DNA of 64,000 nt from positions 496,001 through 560,000 of the forward strand of contig NZ_JAOTID010000001.1 of the NCBI RefSeq assembly GCF_026163695.1, in the 5' to 3' direction. Made by a program: the position numbers and the translations under genes. The DNA is from Shumkonia mesophila. GTDB lineage: Bacteria; Pseudomonadota; Alphaproteobacteria; Rhodospirillales; Shumkoniaceae. The notes below the pieces were generated by a model. It was not told where the DNA came from. It saw nothing but the letters and a program-made list of their open reading frames with translations, and made no database searches. This document shows, piece by piece, positions 53,758-62,791 of the stretch (position 1 is its first letter; the number at the start of each line of letters is the position of its first letter).

Positions 53758-54876
53758 CTAGAAGCTGACCTGGGTGCCAACCATGAACAGGTTGGCCTCG
53801 TTGTCGCTGGCGTTGCCGGCGCGGTCGAGGCCGACGTACTGGTAGGCGGCGTAGAGGTCGAGCCCCGGCGCCGCGGCATAGAGGCCGCCGACCGACAGGA
53901 AGTCGACCTCGTCGTCCTGTACGCCGCCCGGCTGGGCCGCCCACGAGCGCATGTAGGCCACCGAGACCTTGTAGGGGCCGGTGCCGCAGGCGAGGCCGAC
54001 GTCCCACCAGCCGCCGGCATCGGCGCCGTCGGCGGTATTGGCCTTGGCGATGCCGGTGTCGCCGTTGTCGGTGTAGGAACCGGCTAGCTCGAAGCCGGCG
54101 TAGCCGACTTTGACGCCGGCGCCCCACGCCCGAACGTCTTCGAGCTCGGTGGTGGGATCGCCGGTATCGTTGAGGCCGTAGCGCCCGGTGATGCCACGCG
54201 CCGACACCTCGACGTCGATGTCGCTGAAGGTGGCGGCGTACTTCAGGGCGACCTCGACCACGTTCTCGGGATCGGCGGTCTCCGCCTTGAAGTCGCTATT
54301 GAAGAAGGCCGTGCTATCCGGCGTATAGCTGACGGCGGCGCCGAAGCCGGAGAACTCCGGGGTGTAGTAGGTGACCTTGTTGGCGTCGTCGGTGTTGCCG
54401 GCCATGTTGCTGCCGATGTAGGCGGCGTTGTCAACGGTATCGAACATCAAATCGCCGTCCCAGCCGGCGTGCAAGTCGGCCATGATGGAGACGGCGCCCA
54501 CCTTGAACACGTCCTCGGCACCGGGGGCGGAGCCCAGCTCCAGGCGGCCCCAACCGCCGGCAAGATAGACGTTGGCGACGTCATAGCCGACCTTGCTGTC
54601 GGACCCGCCTTCCTCCAGCTCGACGTGGAAGCCGTATTCGAGGCCGTTGTCGGCCTTGGCAGAGCCGTCGAAATGGACATGAACGTCGTCCATTTCGAAC
54701 GCCGTGCCGCGGTTGTTGCCGTTCGGAGCGACGTCCTGATCCGAACCCCAGGCCTGGAAGCGCAGGTAGCCGCTCATCTCGAGGGTAGGCTTTTCGGCCG
54801 CCAGCGCCGCACCGGAGACCAGGAAGGACGCAGCAACCGCGGCCATGGCGGTTGTGCAAAGCAAATTCCTTTTCAT
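53758..54876 (-). CDS. Outer membrane porin (second of two)
   Basis: 372 residues, paralogue of the neighbouring porin. Signal peptide with cleavage near LAA/EKP, mature start PTLEMSGYLRFQAWGSDQD, shared GGSDSKVGYDVANVYLAGGW and the same C-terminal GTQVSF. The middle part differs, including shorter loops, which suggests different pore specificity. Its ATG has AGAGAGGAC upstream. Confidence 0.93.
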   Translation of the reverse strand: MKRNLLCTTAMAAVAASFLVSGAALAAEKPTLEMSGYLRFQAWGSDQDVAPNGNNRGTAFEMDDVHVHFDGSAKADNGLEYGFHVELEEGGSDSKVGYDVANVYLAGGWGRLELGSAPGAEDVFKVGAVSIMADLHAGWDGDLMFDTVDNAAYIGSNMAGNTDDANKVTYYTPEFSGFGAAVSYTPDSTAFFNSDFKAETADPENVVEVALKYAATFSDIDVEVSARGITGRYGLNDTGDPTTELEDVRAWGAGVKVGYAGFELAGSYTDNGDTGIAKANTADGADAGGWWDVGLACGTGPYKVSVAYMRSWAAQPGGVQDDEVDFLSVGGLYAAAPGLDLYAAYQYVGLDRAGNASDNEANLFMVGTQVSF

Positions 54877-55115
54877 AACAATGTCCTCTCTCATTTCGCA
54901 ACGAGCCACCGGGTCCGTACCGGACCCGGCCACAGGGTTTCCGTTTATTCGCCCTGCTGCCTCTGCGGGCATCCCGCCGAAACGCACAACCTTCCCCCAA
55001 GGCGACGACTGAACCTTAACGGAGATTTTCGAACGGCGGCAATTGCCTTTGATTCGCGTTCGTATTTTTTTCGGCCACACCGTAACGAAAATGCCACACG
55101 GCATATGTGGAAATG

Positions 55116-57278
55116 TCAGTCTTCGACGACCGCGAAGGATGCTGGCTCGAGGCCGGCTCGATGGCGCGCCCACATTTGTTCGAACCCCCGTTCGAGATTG
55201 CGGGCAAAGCGGACGGTGTCGAAGAGCGGCGACCTTTCGCGATTCTCGTTCAACAGCCGTCGAACCTCGGCGAGTTCGCCCCGATCCCGGGCCAGCCGCA
55301 CAGCCAACTCCCGGTAATCGTCCAGGCTGTGTGTTACCAGTTGCTCCAGCCCAATTGCCTTGAGCAGGCTCGCTCCGACGCGCGAGGCGAAATGCCCACC
55401 CAGCAACGATATCACCGGAACGCCGGCCCATAACATGTCGCTCGTGGTCGTATGACCGCCGAAAATCCGGGTATCCAACGCCAAATCCGCCAGTCCGCTA
55501 CGCGCCAAGTGATCTTCCTTCGCGGCAAGGCGGGCGGCGAAGACAAGGCGGGTGGCGGCAACGCCCAGGGCTTCCGCATGGCGGCGCAGGTTTTCCTTGC
55601 CCGTTGGGCTGACATCGGCCAGCCAAAGCACGGAATTCGGAACGCGGCGCAGGATGTCCATCCATACCCTAAACATGATCGGCTCGATCTTCTCGTTTCG
55701 GCAGAACGAACAGAAGGCGACGGCGTCGTCGGGCAATCCGCATTCTCTCCTCGCCGGACGTTCTTCGGAAAGCGGATGAGGGCTGGTGACCATATAACAA
55801 CCCGGCAGGTGAACGAGCTTTTCAGCGAAGAATCGGGCATGCTCCATTGGGGCAACGACGCTGTCGCCGATAACGTAGTCCATGAAATCCGCGCCCGTTG
55901 TCCCCGGATATCCCAAATAACCAACTTGTACGGCGGCCGGTTTCAGGGCCAGGACATCGAGCCGGTTCCGGGTCGTAAGGCCGTTCAGGTCGATCAGGAT
56001 GTCAACGCCGTCCTCGCGGATTCGCTGCGCCGCCGCCGCCGTTCCCGCGGCCACGAGATCGACGAAAGCGTCGCATCCGGACTCGACCCGATGGCGGTAC
56101 GCGCTACCGTCATCGGGGCCGGCCGAATAGGCGATCACCCGGAATCGGTTCCGGTCGTGCCGGGAGAACAGACCGCTAACCAGATGGCCAACGGGATGGT
56201 TGCGAAAATCGCTCGACAGGTAGCCAAGGGTGATCCGGCCATCCCCCGGCCGCGTGGCAACGGCCGGCAGGCTTTCACGGAGCGCATTCGTTGCCGCAAC
56301 GACGGATTGACTATGGGCGCGAGCATTCCGCAGGAGGTAAATCGGGTCCATGTCCCGGCCCATAGCGTCGAACGATTCCTCGGCGGGCGATTCCCCCCTT
56401 TCCAGTGTTTCCAGGGCGGCTTGTCGGACCAGGCGCCTATATTGACCGGCCTCCTCCCAGGCACAAATCTGTTCCAGCATCTTAAGATAGCCGCAGTTGG
56501 CCTGTGGATGGGACGGCTCGATAGCCAGAACCGTTCGCAAGACTTCCAGCGTCTCCTCACGCTTGCCCATTAGCTCCAAGACTTCCGCGAACCCCATTAG
56601 GACTCGCAGGTTCGTCGGGATGAGGGCGATAAACCGCCGGAAACACCCCACGGCATCCCGCGGCTGGCCCAACAGGCGCAGCAGGCGCGCGAAGCCAAGC
56701 AATGCCGCCTCATGGTCCGGCTTGATCTCGACGGTCCGGCGAAAAGCCCCGGCGGCTTTCTCCGGCAGGCCCATGGCCTGATATGCCAAGCCGAGACTGT
56801 GAAAAATTTGCGCGTCGTTGGGCTGGGTTCTCAGCGCCCGCTCGTATTCCTCGATCGCCTCCTCCAGCCGCCCCGCCTCCTTCAGCAGGTTGCCCAGGTT
56901 GTAGTGGGCGTCGGCGTAACCGGGGGCGAGGTTGAGCGCCTCGCGGAAGGCCGCCTCCGCTTCCGCCGCGCGGCCGCTCTTTTGCAGCGCGTTGGCCAGG
57001 TTGTTGTGGACCTCCGGGCGGCGCAGGCCGCGCTCCAGGGCTTTCCCGATCAGCCGCAGGGCGGCGTCGAGATCGTCCTCCTCATAAGCGGCGACGCCGG
57101 CCATGTGCAGCAGTTCCGGGTTGTCCGGCTGGCCCGCCAGGGCTCGCGCATAGAGGGCCCGCGCCTCCTTGGGCCGCCCGGCCCGGTGGTGTTCGAAGGC
57201 GGCCCGGAACAGCGCTTCCGGCGTGGCCGGCGCCATGCCGGTTTCCGATCGCTGCTTGCGGCGCTCCCTGCGGTTCAT
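55116..57278 (-). CDS. TPR/SPINDLY-family O-GlcNAc-transferase-like protein
   Basis: 720 residues. About seven TPR repeats (residues 20-280: VHNNLANALQKSGRAAEAEA and similar), then a GT41 catalytic domain with LSSDFRNHPVGHL, QVGYLGYPGTTGADFMDY and GGHTTTSDMLWAGVP, the sugar-nucleotide region of OGT/SPY proteins. It probably transfers a sugar to protein Ser/Thr. Neither a flagellin gene nor a sugar-nucleotide gene is near, so the acceptor is unknown. No signal peptide is present. Confidence 0.92.
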   Translation of the reverse strand: MNRRERRKQRSETGMAPATPEALFRAAFEHHRAGRPKEARALYARALAGQPDNPELLHMAGVAAYEEDDLDAALRLIGKALERGLRRPEVHNNLANALQKSGRAAEAEAAFREALNLAPGYADAHYNLGNLLKEAGRLEEAIEEYERALRTQPNDAQIFHSLGLAYQAMGLPEKAAGAFRRTVEIKPDHEAALLGFARLLRLLGQPRDAVGCFRRFIALIPTNLRVLMGFAEVLELMGKREETLEVLRTVLAIEPSHPQANCGYLKMLEQICAWEEAGQYRRLVRQAALETLERGESPAEESFDAMGRDMDPIYLLRNARAHSQSVVAATNALRESLPAVATRPGDGRITLGYLSSDFRNHPVGHLVSGLFSRHDRNRFRVIAYSAGPDDGSAYRHRVESGCDAFVDLVAAGTAAAAQRIREDGVDILIDLNGLTTRNRLDVLALKPAAVQVGYLGYPGTTGADFMDYVIGDSVVAPMEHARFFAEKLVHLPGCYMVTSPHPLSEERPARRECGLPDDAVAFCSFCRNEKIEPIMFRVWMDILRRVPNSVLWLADVSPTGKENLRRHAEALGVAATRLVFAARLAAKEDHLARSGLADLALDTRIFGGHTTTSDMLWAGVPVISLLGGHFASRVGASLLKAIGLEQLVTHSLDDYRELAVRLARDRGELAEVRRLLNENRERSPLFDTVRFARNLERGFEQMWARHRAGLEPASFAVVED

Positions 57279-57320
57279 CCCTCGGGTCCTTCGGATGCGT
57301 TCATCGATGGCGGGTTCTGT

Positions 57321-57968
57321 CTAGCAGCCCGCCCGGGCGCCGGCAATCCCGGCCAGCGCGCCCAAGGCGGCGAAACCGGCCGCTCCCGTGCCCTTGAGGC
57401 GGCGGGCGGAGTGCCGGTCGATGCCGCCCAGCGCATAGACCGGCAGCGGCGATCGGCGGCACCAGGCGACGAAGCGGATGGCCCCGATGCCGGCGGCGCC
57501 GGGGTGGCTGGCGGTGGGAAACACCGGGGACAGCAGGGCGGCGTCGGCGCCGGCCTTGGCCGCCCGCCAAAGGGCGGCCGGCGAATGGGCGGCAGCGGTG
57601 ACCAGGAAGCCAGGCCGGCGAAGGCCGCCCCCGCCCCGGGCCGGCGGGCCGCGCCGGGCCGCCGCTTCCGGCAGGTGGACGCCGCCGGCGCCGACGGCGG
57701 CGGCCAGCCGCCAGTCGCCGGCGATCAGCAGCCGCACGCCGCGGCGCCGGCAAAGGGCGGCCAGCCGGCGGGCCAGGGCGGCCCGTCCCGGCGCGTCGTA
57801 ATGGCGCAGGATGACCGCCGCCCCTCGCGGCAGCCGGCGGATGGTGGCGGCGGGATCGGGCAGGCGCGCTGCGTCGGTGACCAGGATGAGCGGGGGAAGC
57901 CGGCCGGCCCCCGGAAGGGGATCGTGCAAATTGAGAAGCCGCCGCCGTTCTGCTAGGTTCGCCCGCAC
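57321..57968 (-). CDS. ThiE/TenI-family protein (divergent)
   Basis: 215 residues. TIM-barrel motifs are GDWRLAAAVGAGGVHLPEA and LLSPVFPTASHPGAAGIG, recognisable from thiamine-phosphate synthase, plus VYALGGIDRHSARR. Several usual substrate residues of ThiE differ (the N-terminal pyrimidine-binding part is replaced by PPLILVTDAARLPDP). It may be a true ThiE or a TenI-like relative. It is divergent from yggS. Confidence 0.75.
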   Translation of the reverse strand: MRANLAERRRLLNLHDPLPGAGRLPPLILVTDAARLPDPAATIRRLPRGAAVILRHYDAPGRAALARRLAALCRRRGVRLLIAGDWRLAAAVGAGGVHLPEAAARRGPPARGGGGLRRPGFLVTAAAHSPAALWRAAKAGADAALLSPVFPTASHPGAAGIGAIRFVAWCRRSPLPVYALGGIDRHSARRLKGTGAAGFAALGALAGIAGARAGC

Positions 57969-58019
57969 GGTTTCCTTCCCTCCCCTGGGCCTCCGCCCGC
58001 TTCAAATCGGTTATCGCAC

Positions 58020-58715
58020 ATGACTGAAGACAACGGTATCGCCGCAAATCTCGCCGCCGTCAAAGGCCGCATCGCCGAAGCCGCGCGGGCGGCCGGACGG
58101 GCGCCCGAAACGGTCGAGCTGGTGGCCATCAGCAAGACCAAGCCGGCCGAGGCGATTCTCGCCGCCATCGCCGCCGGCCAGCGGGTCTTCGGCGAGAACC
58201 GCGTCCAGGAGGCCGAGGAGAAGTGGCCGGTCCTCCGCGCCGCCCACCCGGAGGTGTCGCTCCACCTGGTCGGACCCTTGCAGCGCAACAAGCTGCGCCG
58301 CGCCGTCGCCCTCTTCGACGTCATCCAGTCCGTCGACCGCGAGAAACTGGCCGCCGCACTGGCCGAGGAAATGGCCGCAAGCGGCCGGCGGCTCGGCTGC
58401 TTCGTTCAGGTCAACACCGGCGAGGAGCCGCAGAAGGCGGGCGTCCTGCCCACCGAGGTCGACGCCTTCGTGGCGGCCTGCCGGAACCGCTTCGGCCTCG
58501 ACGTCAGGGGTCTCATGTGCATCCCGCCGGTCGACGAGGAGCCGTCGCTCCATTTCGCTCTGCTGGCCGAAATGGCCCGCCGCAACGGCCTTGCTCAGCT
58601 CAGCATGGGGATGAGCGACGATTTCGAGGTCGCCGTGCGCTTCGGCGCCACCCACGTCAGGGTCGGCACCGCCCTTTTCGGCGGCCGCCCGCCGCTTGAC
58701 CCCCAGGCGGGATGA
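58020..58715 (+). CDS. YggS-family pyridoxal 5'-phosphate homeostasis protein
   Basis: 231 residues, alanine-racemase-like barrel. PLP Lys in VAISKTKPAEAIL, FGENRVQEAEEKW, and the late LSMGMSDDFEVAVRFGATHVRVGTALFG. YggS/PipY controls PLP levels in cells and has no known catalytic activity. Its 3' end overlaps the convergent L,D-transpeptidase gene by 59 bp. Confidence 0.95.
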   Translation: MTEDNGIAANLAAVKGRIAEAARAAGRAPETVELVAISKTKPAEAILAAIAAGQRVFGENRVQEAEEKWPVLRAAHPEVSLHLVGPLQRNKLRRAVALFDVIQSVDREKLAAALAEEMAASGRRLGCFVQVNTGEEPQKAGVLPTEVDAFVAACRNRFGLDVRGLMCIPPVDEEPSLHFALLAEMARRNGLAQLSMGMSDDFEVAVRFGATHVRVGTALFGGRPPLDPQAG

Positions 58716-59202
58716 CGACCAGCCGCCAGTCGGGCCGCCAGGCCGCCAGGATGTCCTTGAGATCGGGAAGCGCCAGGGCGACGCAGCCCTCGGTCGGGGC
58801 GTAGCCGGGCGCCGCCACGTGCAGGAAGATGGCGCTGCCCCGGCCGGCGACCGGCGGGGCGTCGTTGTGGCCGATCACTGCCAGCAGGTCGTAAAGGCCA
58901 TCCTCGCGCCACAGGGTTTCGTGGCGGGCGGCGAACGGCCGGCGGATGGCGCAATTGTAGGCGGGATCGGCGGTATCGTCGCACCAGCCGTCGGCGGCCT
59001 CGAGCGGGCGCGCCGGCAGGTGGACGGCCGGCGGCGCCAGGCGGTCGGGCCGGTAGAGGACTTGGCGCAGCGCGAAGCGGCCGGCCGGCGTGGCGCCGTC
59101 GCCCTCGCGCTTGGCCGTGGCGACGCCGCCGCGCCCCACCGCGCAACGCATCGTCCGGCCACCCCAGGCCAGGGTTCCGTCGGCAAAGACCTTGATGTCC
59201 AT
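58657..59202 (-). CDS. L,D-transpeptidase family protein (YkuD domain)
   Basis: 181 residues. The YkuD signature is complete: His in FLHVAAPGYAPTEGCVAL, with catalytic Cys. The N-terminus (MDIKVFADGTLAWGGRTMRC) shows no signal peptide, so it may act in the cytoplasm or lack a recognised export signal. Such proteins cross-link peptidoglycan or anchor proteins. It overlaps yggS convergently by 59 bp, and the shared codons are constrained on both strands. Confidence 0.88.
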   Translation of the reverse strand: MDIKVFADGTLAWGGRTMRCAVGRGGVATAKREGDGATPAGRFALRQVLYRPDRLAPPAVHLPARPLEAADGWCDDTADPAYNCAIRRPFAARHETLWREDGLYDLLAVIGHNDAPPVAGRGSAIFLHVAAPGYAPTEGCVALALPDLKDILAAWRPDWRLVVIPPGGQAAGGRRKGRCRP

Positions 59203-59243
59203 GGAAGGGTTTTAGCGCGCCGCGGGAGCCGCCGCCTAGGCCG

Positions 59244-59999
59244 TCAATTCGTGGCCGCCGCCATCGTCCCGTCGGTTTTGGCCTGCAGCCGCTGGGCGTC
59301 CTGATACCTCTCCATGGCCGCCAGCATGGTCTGGGTGAACCAGCCGCCTTCTCCGGCCAGGGCGCCCGGCGGGATGGCGGCGGAAGATGCGGTGCGGCGG
59401 GCGGGCGGCGCGGCGGCGGGGTCGGCGGCCCGTCCGGCATCGGGCATCGCCGCCACGAGAACGGCGGAAGAAGGTGGGGCCAGGGGGGCCAACGCCGCCA
59501 GATCGATGGGCGCCGCCGGGCGGGAGGCGGGAGAAGGCGCGGTGTCGGCGGCCGGCGCCGGCAGCGGTCCGAGCAGGGCGAGGTCGGGCACGGCGGCTCC
59601 GCCCGTCGTTTCCGCGACGGCGGTGCCGGGCTGCGCGGCGGAGCCGTCTTCGAACCAGGCCAGGACGTGCTCGCCGGCGTCCTTGCCGGTGGCGTCCTCC
59701 AGCGCGGCATTGACCCCGGCGACGGCGACGCCGATGACGCCGCCGAAAAGCGCGCCGCCGGCCAGGCGGGCGCCGGGATCCAGGGTGTCGCCGGTGATCC
59801 GGCGATAAATGGTGCCGATGACGGGGATGTGTTGCAGCGGGTTCACGATGTCCAGCAGGTCGGCGAAGGTGAAACCATCTTCGCCGAACAGCGCGAACGG
59901 CGTCTCGCCGTCCGCCGTCGCGGCGTCGCTTTGCCCGGCGGGCGGGGCGAGGGCCGGCGGCGGCGCCGTCGGGGCCGCACGAAGGTCGGTGGTGACCAT
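59244..59999 (-). CDS. Conserved hypothetical protein with an Ala/Pro-rich C-terminal half
   Basis: 251 residues from the ATG at 59999 (MVTTDLRAAPTAP). A central segment FTFADLLDIVNPLQHIPVIG and YRRITGD looks conserved among Rhodospirillales proteins I recall, followed by a hydrophobic stretch GGALFGGVIGVAVAGVNAAL. The rest is low-complexity Ala, Pro and Gly. I cannot name a domain. No signal peptide. Confidence 0.7.
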   Translation of the reverse strand: MVTTDLRAAPTAPPPALAPPAGQSDAATADGETPFALFGEDGFTFADLLDIVNPLQHIPVIGTIYRRITGDTLDPGARLAGGALFGGVIGVAVAGVNAALEDATGKDAGEHVLAWFEDGSAAQPGTAVAETTGGAAVPDLALLGPLPAPAADTAPSPASRPAAPIDLAALAPLAPPSSAVLVAAMPDAGRAADPAAAPPARRTASSAAIPPGALAGEGGWFTQTMLAAMERYQDAQRLQAKTDGTMAAATN

Positions 60000-60162
60000 G
60001 GTTCCGCAATCCGCTTCTGACTGTCCGGGACTTCCCTCGCAAATCCCGGGCCACGAAAAAACGGCCCTGTTTTCAAGAGGATGCGGATAGGGTGCCGAAG
60101 TTCGGGCACCCGGTTGCGGCAATTTGTTCCGCCTGCCCGGCCCATCCTGCCGGGCGGGCCGC

Positions 60163-61311
60163 CTAGAACAGGTGGCCGCTGCGCGCCCGCTTGGTGCGCA
60201 GGTACGCCTCGTTGTGCTGATTGGACGGGAAGCTGTGCGGCACCCGCTCCACCACCTCGACGCCGCAACGGGCCAGCGCCGACACCTTCTCGGGGTTGTT
60301 GGTGAGCAGGCGGACGCGGGAAATCCCCAGCTGGTGAAGCATCTCGGCGGCCGGGATGTAGACCCGCTCGTCGGCGTCGAAGCCCAGCTGCTCGTTGGCC
60401 TCGATGGTATCCAGCCCGCGGTCCTGCAGCTCGTAGGCGCGCAGCTTGTTGACCAGGCCGATGCCGCGGCCCTCCTGGGCGAGGTAGAGCAGAATTCCGC
60501 TGCCGGCCTGCCCGATCGCCACGATGGCGGCGCGCAGCTGCTCGCCGCAGTCGCAGCGCAGGCTGCCCAGAAGGTCGCCGGTGAAGCATTCGGAATGCAG
60601 ACGGGTCAGCACCGGTTGGGCGGCATCGGGTTCGCCGACCACCACGGCCAGGTGTTCGAGGCCGCCGTCGACCGGGCGGAAGGCCAGGATGCGCGTGTTC
60701 TCGGCACCCATCAGCGGCACCCGGGCCTCGCTGACCCGGCGCAGGCGGCGGGCCGAGGTGTACTCGTATTGAAAGACGTCGCCGCCATCGATCAGCAGCA
60801 GGTCGTGGCGCACCGCCCACGCCGCTAGGTCGTCGGCGTCGGGATCGGCGATGCGCGCCACCAGCGCCGCCGGCAGCAGGCGGGCCACCTTGGCCAGGCC
60901 CACCGCCGCGCTCTCGCACCCGTGCGCGGCCGCCGCCTCGACCGTGAAGCGGGCGGCGTCCAGGCGGGCGACGCCCGACAGCGGGTCGGCGAGGTCGCGC
61001 ACCGTCTCGGCGGAAAGCGGATCGAGGGGCTTGAGCGCCACGGCGGCGGCGCCCTCGGCGGCGAGGCCCAGCACCTGGGCGCGCCGGGCGGTCAGCACGA
61101 TGGCTGGGGCCGACCGGGCCAGCCGGGCCAGCTCCGCCAAACCGTCCGCCGTCGCCGCCTCGCTGGCCAGCGTCAGCGCGGCGTCGCCGCCGGCCCCGCG
61201 CAGGGCCACCGGCCGGCCGCGCCGGAATTCGGAAACCGCGCGGTCGACCGCCAGCAGCGAGACCGGCTCCCGCGAGGCGGGCATGGGAACGGTGGGATGG
61301 CGGTGGGGCAT
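60163..61311 (-). CDS. ribA: GTP cyclohydrolase II with degenerate N-terminal domain
   Basis: 382 residues. The C-terminal half (about 195-382) is RibA: zinc Cys242, Cys253 and Cys255 in ECFTGDLLGSLRCDCGEQ, then GILLYLAQEGRGIGL and DERVYIPAAEMLHQLGI. It opens GTP to start riboflavin synthesis. The N-terminal half has the general RibB (DHBP synthase) shape but lacks its usual catalytic acidic motifs, so it is probably structural. No riboflavin riboswitch was recognised. Confidence 0.93.
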   Translation of the reverse strand: MPHRHPTVPMPASREPVSLLAVDRAVSEFRRGRPVALRGAGGDAALTLASEAATADGLAELARLARSAPAIVLTARRAQVLGLAAEGAAAVALKPLDPLSAETVRDLADPLSGVARLDAARFTVEAAAAHGCESAAVGLAKVARLLPAALVARIADPDADDLAAWAVRHDLLLIDGGDVFQYEYTSARRLRRVSEARVPLMGAENTRILAFRPVDGGLEHLAVVVGEPDAAQPVLTRLHSECFTGDLLGSLRCDCGEQLRAAIVAIGQAGSGILLYLAQEGRGIGLVNKLRAYELQDRGLDTIEANEQLGFDADERVYIPAAEMLHQLGISRVRLLTNNPEKVSALARCGVEVVERVPHSFPSNQHNEAYLRTKRARSGHLF

Positions 61312-61566
61312 TCGGCCTTCGTCGTCTGAGCTCGATTTTCCGCCGGGCGTCGGGGCGCCGGCGGCGCTCCCCCGAAGCTTGGGGCGGCGCCCGCCCGGGG
61401 CTGCGGACCATACCGCCAAAGCCCCCTCCTGGGAAGGCGGGATTCGGCCGTTGCCGGTTGGCCCTTGAAATGGCGCGCTTTCTCCCGGAAATATAGGGGG
61501 GCGGACGGGCCCGGCCAAGGCAGAGCCCCGCCGATCGTGCGATCCGCCGCCCGAGGGGGAGTGATC

Positions 61567-62268
61567 ATGAGCAGCGGCAAACGAATCCTGATCGTCGACG
61601 ACGACGAAGCCCTCCTGCAGATGCTGGCCGAGCAGCTGCAATTGCACGAGGAATTCGCCACCGACTGCGTCACCCGCGGGACCGAGGCCCTGGAGCGGGT
61701 CAAGGCCGACTATTTCGACGTCATCATCCTCGACGTCGGGCTCGCCGACATCGACGGGCGCGAGGTCTGCCGGCTGATGCGGCGGGGGGGCGTCACCTCG
61801 CCGATCATCATGCTGACCGGCGCCGACACCGACGCCGACACCATCCTGGGCCTCGATTCCGGGGCCAACGACTACATCACCAAGCCGTTCCGCCTGGGCG
61901 TCCTGCTGGCCCGGCTGCGCGCCCACATCCGCCAGCACGAACGCAGCGACGATGCCGTCTTCGCCATCGGGCCCTACACCTTCCAGCCCGGCAACAAGCT
62001 GCTGGTCGACGAGCCCCGGCGCAAGAAGATCCGCCTCACCGACAAGGAGACGGCGATCCTCAAATATCTCTATCGCACCGGCGATCGGGTGGTTAGCCGC
62101 GAGGTGCTGTTGGACGAGGTGTGGGGCTACAACGCCGGCGTCACCACCCACACGCTGGAAACCCACGTCTACCGGCTGCGCCAGAAGATCGAGCGCGATC
62201 CAGCCAACGCCCGCATCCTGGTCACCGAACCGGGCGGCTACCGCCTGGTCGCCCAGGTCGCCGAATAG
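61567..62268 (+). CDS. OmpR/PhoB-family response regulator
   Basis: 233 residues. Receiver domain (1-120) with acidic pocket RILIVDDDEALL, phospho-acceptor Asp56 in VIILDVGLADIDG, Thr84 and Lys106 (YITKPFR). The C-terminal winged helix (about 135-230) has TTHTLETHVYRLRQKIE. It is a DNA-binding regulator with no adjacent histidine kinase, so its partner is unlinked. The start at 61567 follows a GGGGGAG site. It is divergent from ribA. Confidence 0.95.
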   Translation: MSSGKRILIVDDDEALLQMLAEQLQLHEEFATDCVTRGTEALERVKADYFDVIILDVGLADIDGREVCRLMRRGGVTSPIIMLTGADTDADTILGLDSGANDYITKPFRLGVLLARLRAHIRQHERSDDAVFAIGPYTFQPGNKLLVDEPRRKKIRLTDKETAILKYLYRTGDRVVSREVLLDEVWGYNAGVTTHTLETHVYRLRQKIERDPANARILVTEPGGYRLVAQVAE

Positions 62269-62698
62269 CGCGGTTTGCGGGCCCATTGACACGACGGCGC
62301 ACCCCCACCCCGACACCAAGGGGGAGGGGGAAGAAGTGCGAAGCGAGACGAAAATATCCCTCCCTTCGTGCTGCACACATCTCGGACACCGTGCTCATCT
62401 CCCTCTTCGCCCCTTGGGGGCGGAGAGGGTCGGTCCAGCGGAGCCGGATCAAGGGAGGTGAGGTGGGGATTTCGGGCATTTCCCCCGCGAACACGACGGC
62501 GGCACCCCCACCTCACCCTCCCCATCGCTGGCGCGACGGGTCCCCTCCCTCTCCCCCGCCGTGCGGCGGAGAGGGCTAATTTATGCGACTTTCGCTACCA
62601 GCCGAGATGTGTGAATCCGGTAGCCCCTTCGTGGGGGAGGGTAGCTGGCCTCGCGGCGCGCTTCCGCCGGATCGCGAAATGACCCCCGCCGCGCGGGC

Positions 62699-62739
62699 AA
62701 AAAAAGCGCCCGGTCAAGGGGGGGGGAGACCGGGCGCTT
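62699..62739 (-). terminator. Strong rho-independent terminator after lolA
   Basis: A 12-bp stem (62704-62715 with 62728-62739) with a loop dominated by a poly-G run, followed on the minus strand by a T-run (62703-62699). It is about 190 bp past the lolA stop. Confidence 0.85.
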
Positions 62740-62765
62740 CGGGGCTCATTGCAAAAGCCGGAAAA

Positions 62766-62791
62766 ACGGGTTTTGGCCCCGTCCTTTTTTT
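62766..62791 (+). terminator. Possible plus-strand terminator
   Basis: Short stem ACGGG/CCCGT (62766-62770 with 62778-62782) followed by CC and seven T residues. It could stop transcription from the response regulator, but that gene ends 500 bp upstream. Weak stem. Confidence 0.4.

Noticed and set aside
60135-60155. GC hairpin (GCCCGGC/GCCGGGC) after ribA
   Set aside because: No T-run follows on either strand, and such stems are common in this GC-rich DNA.
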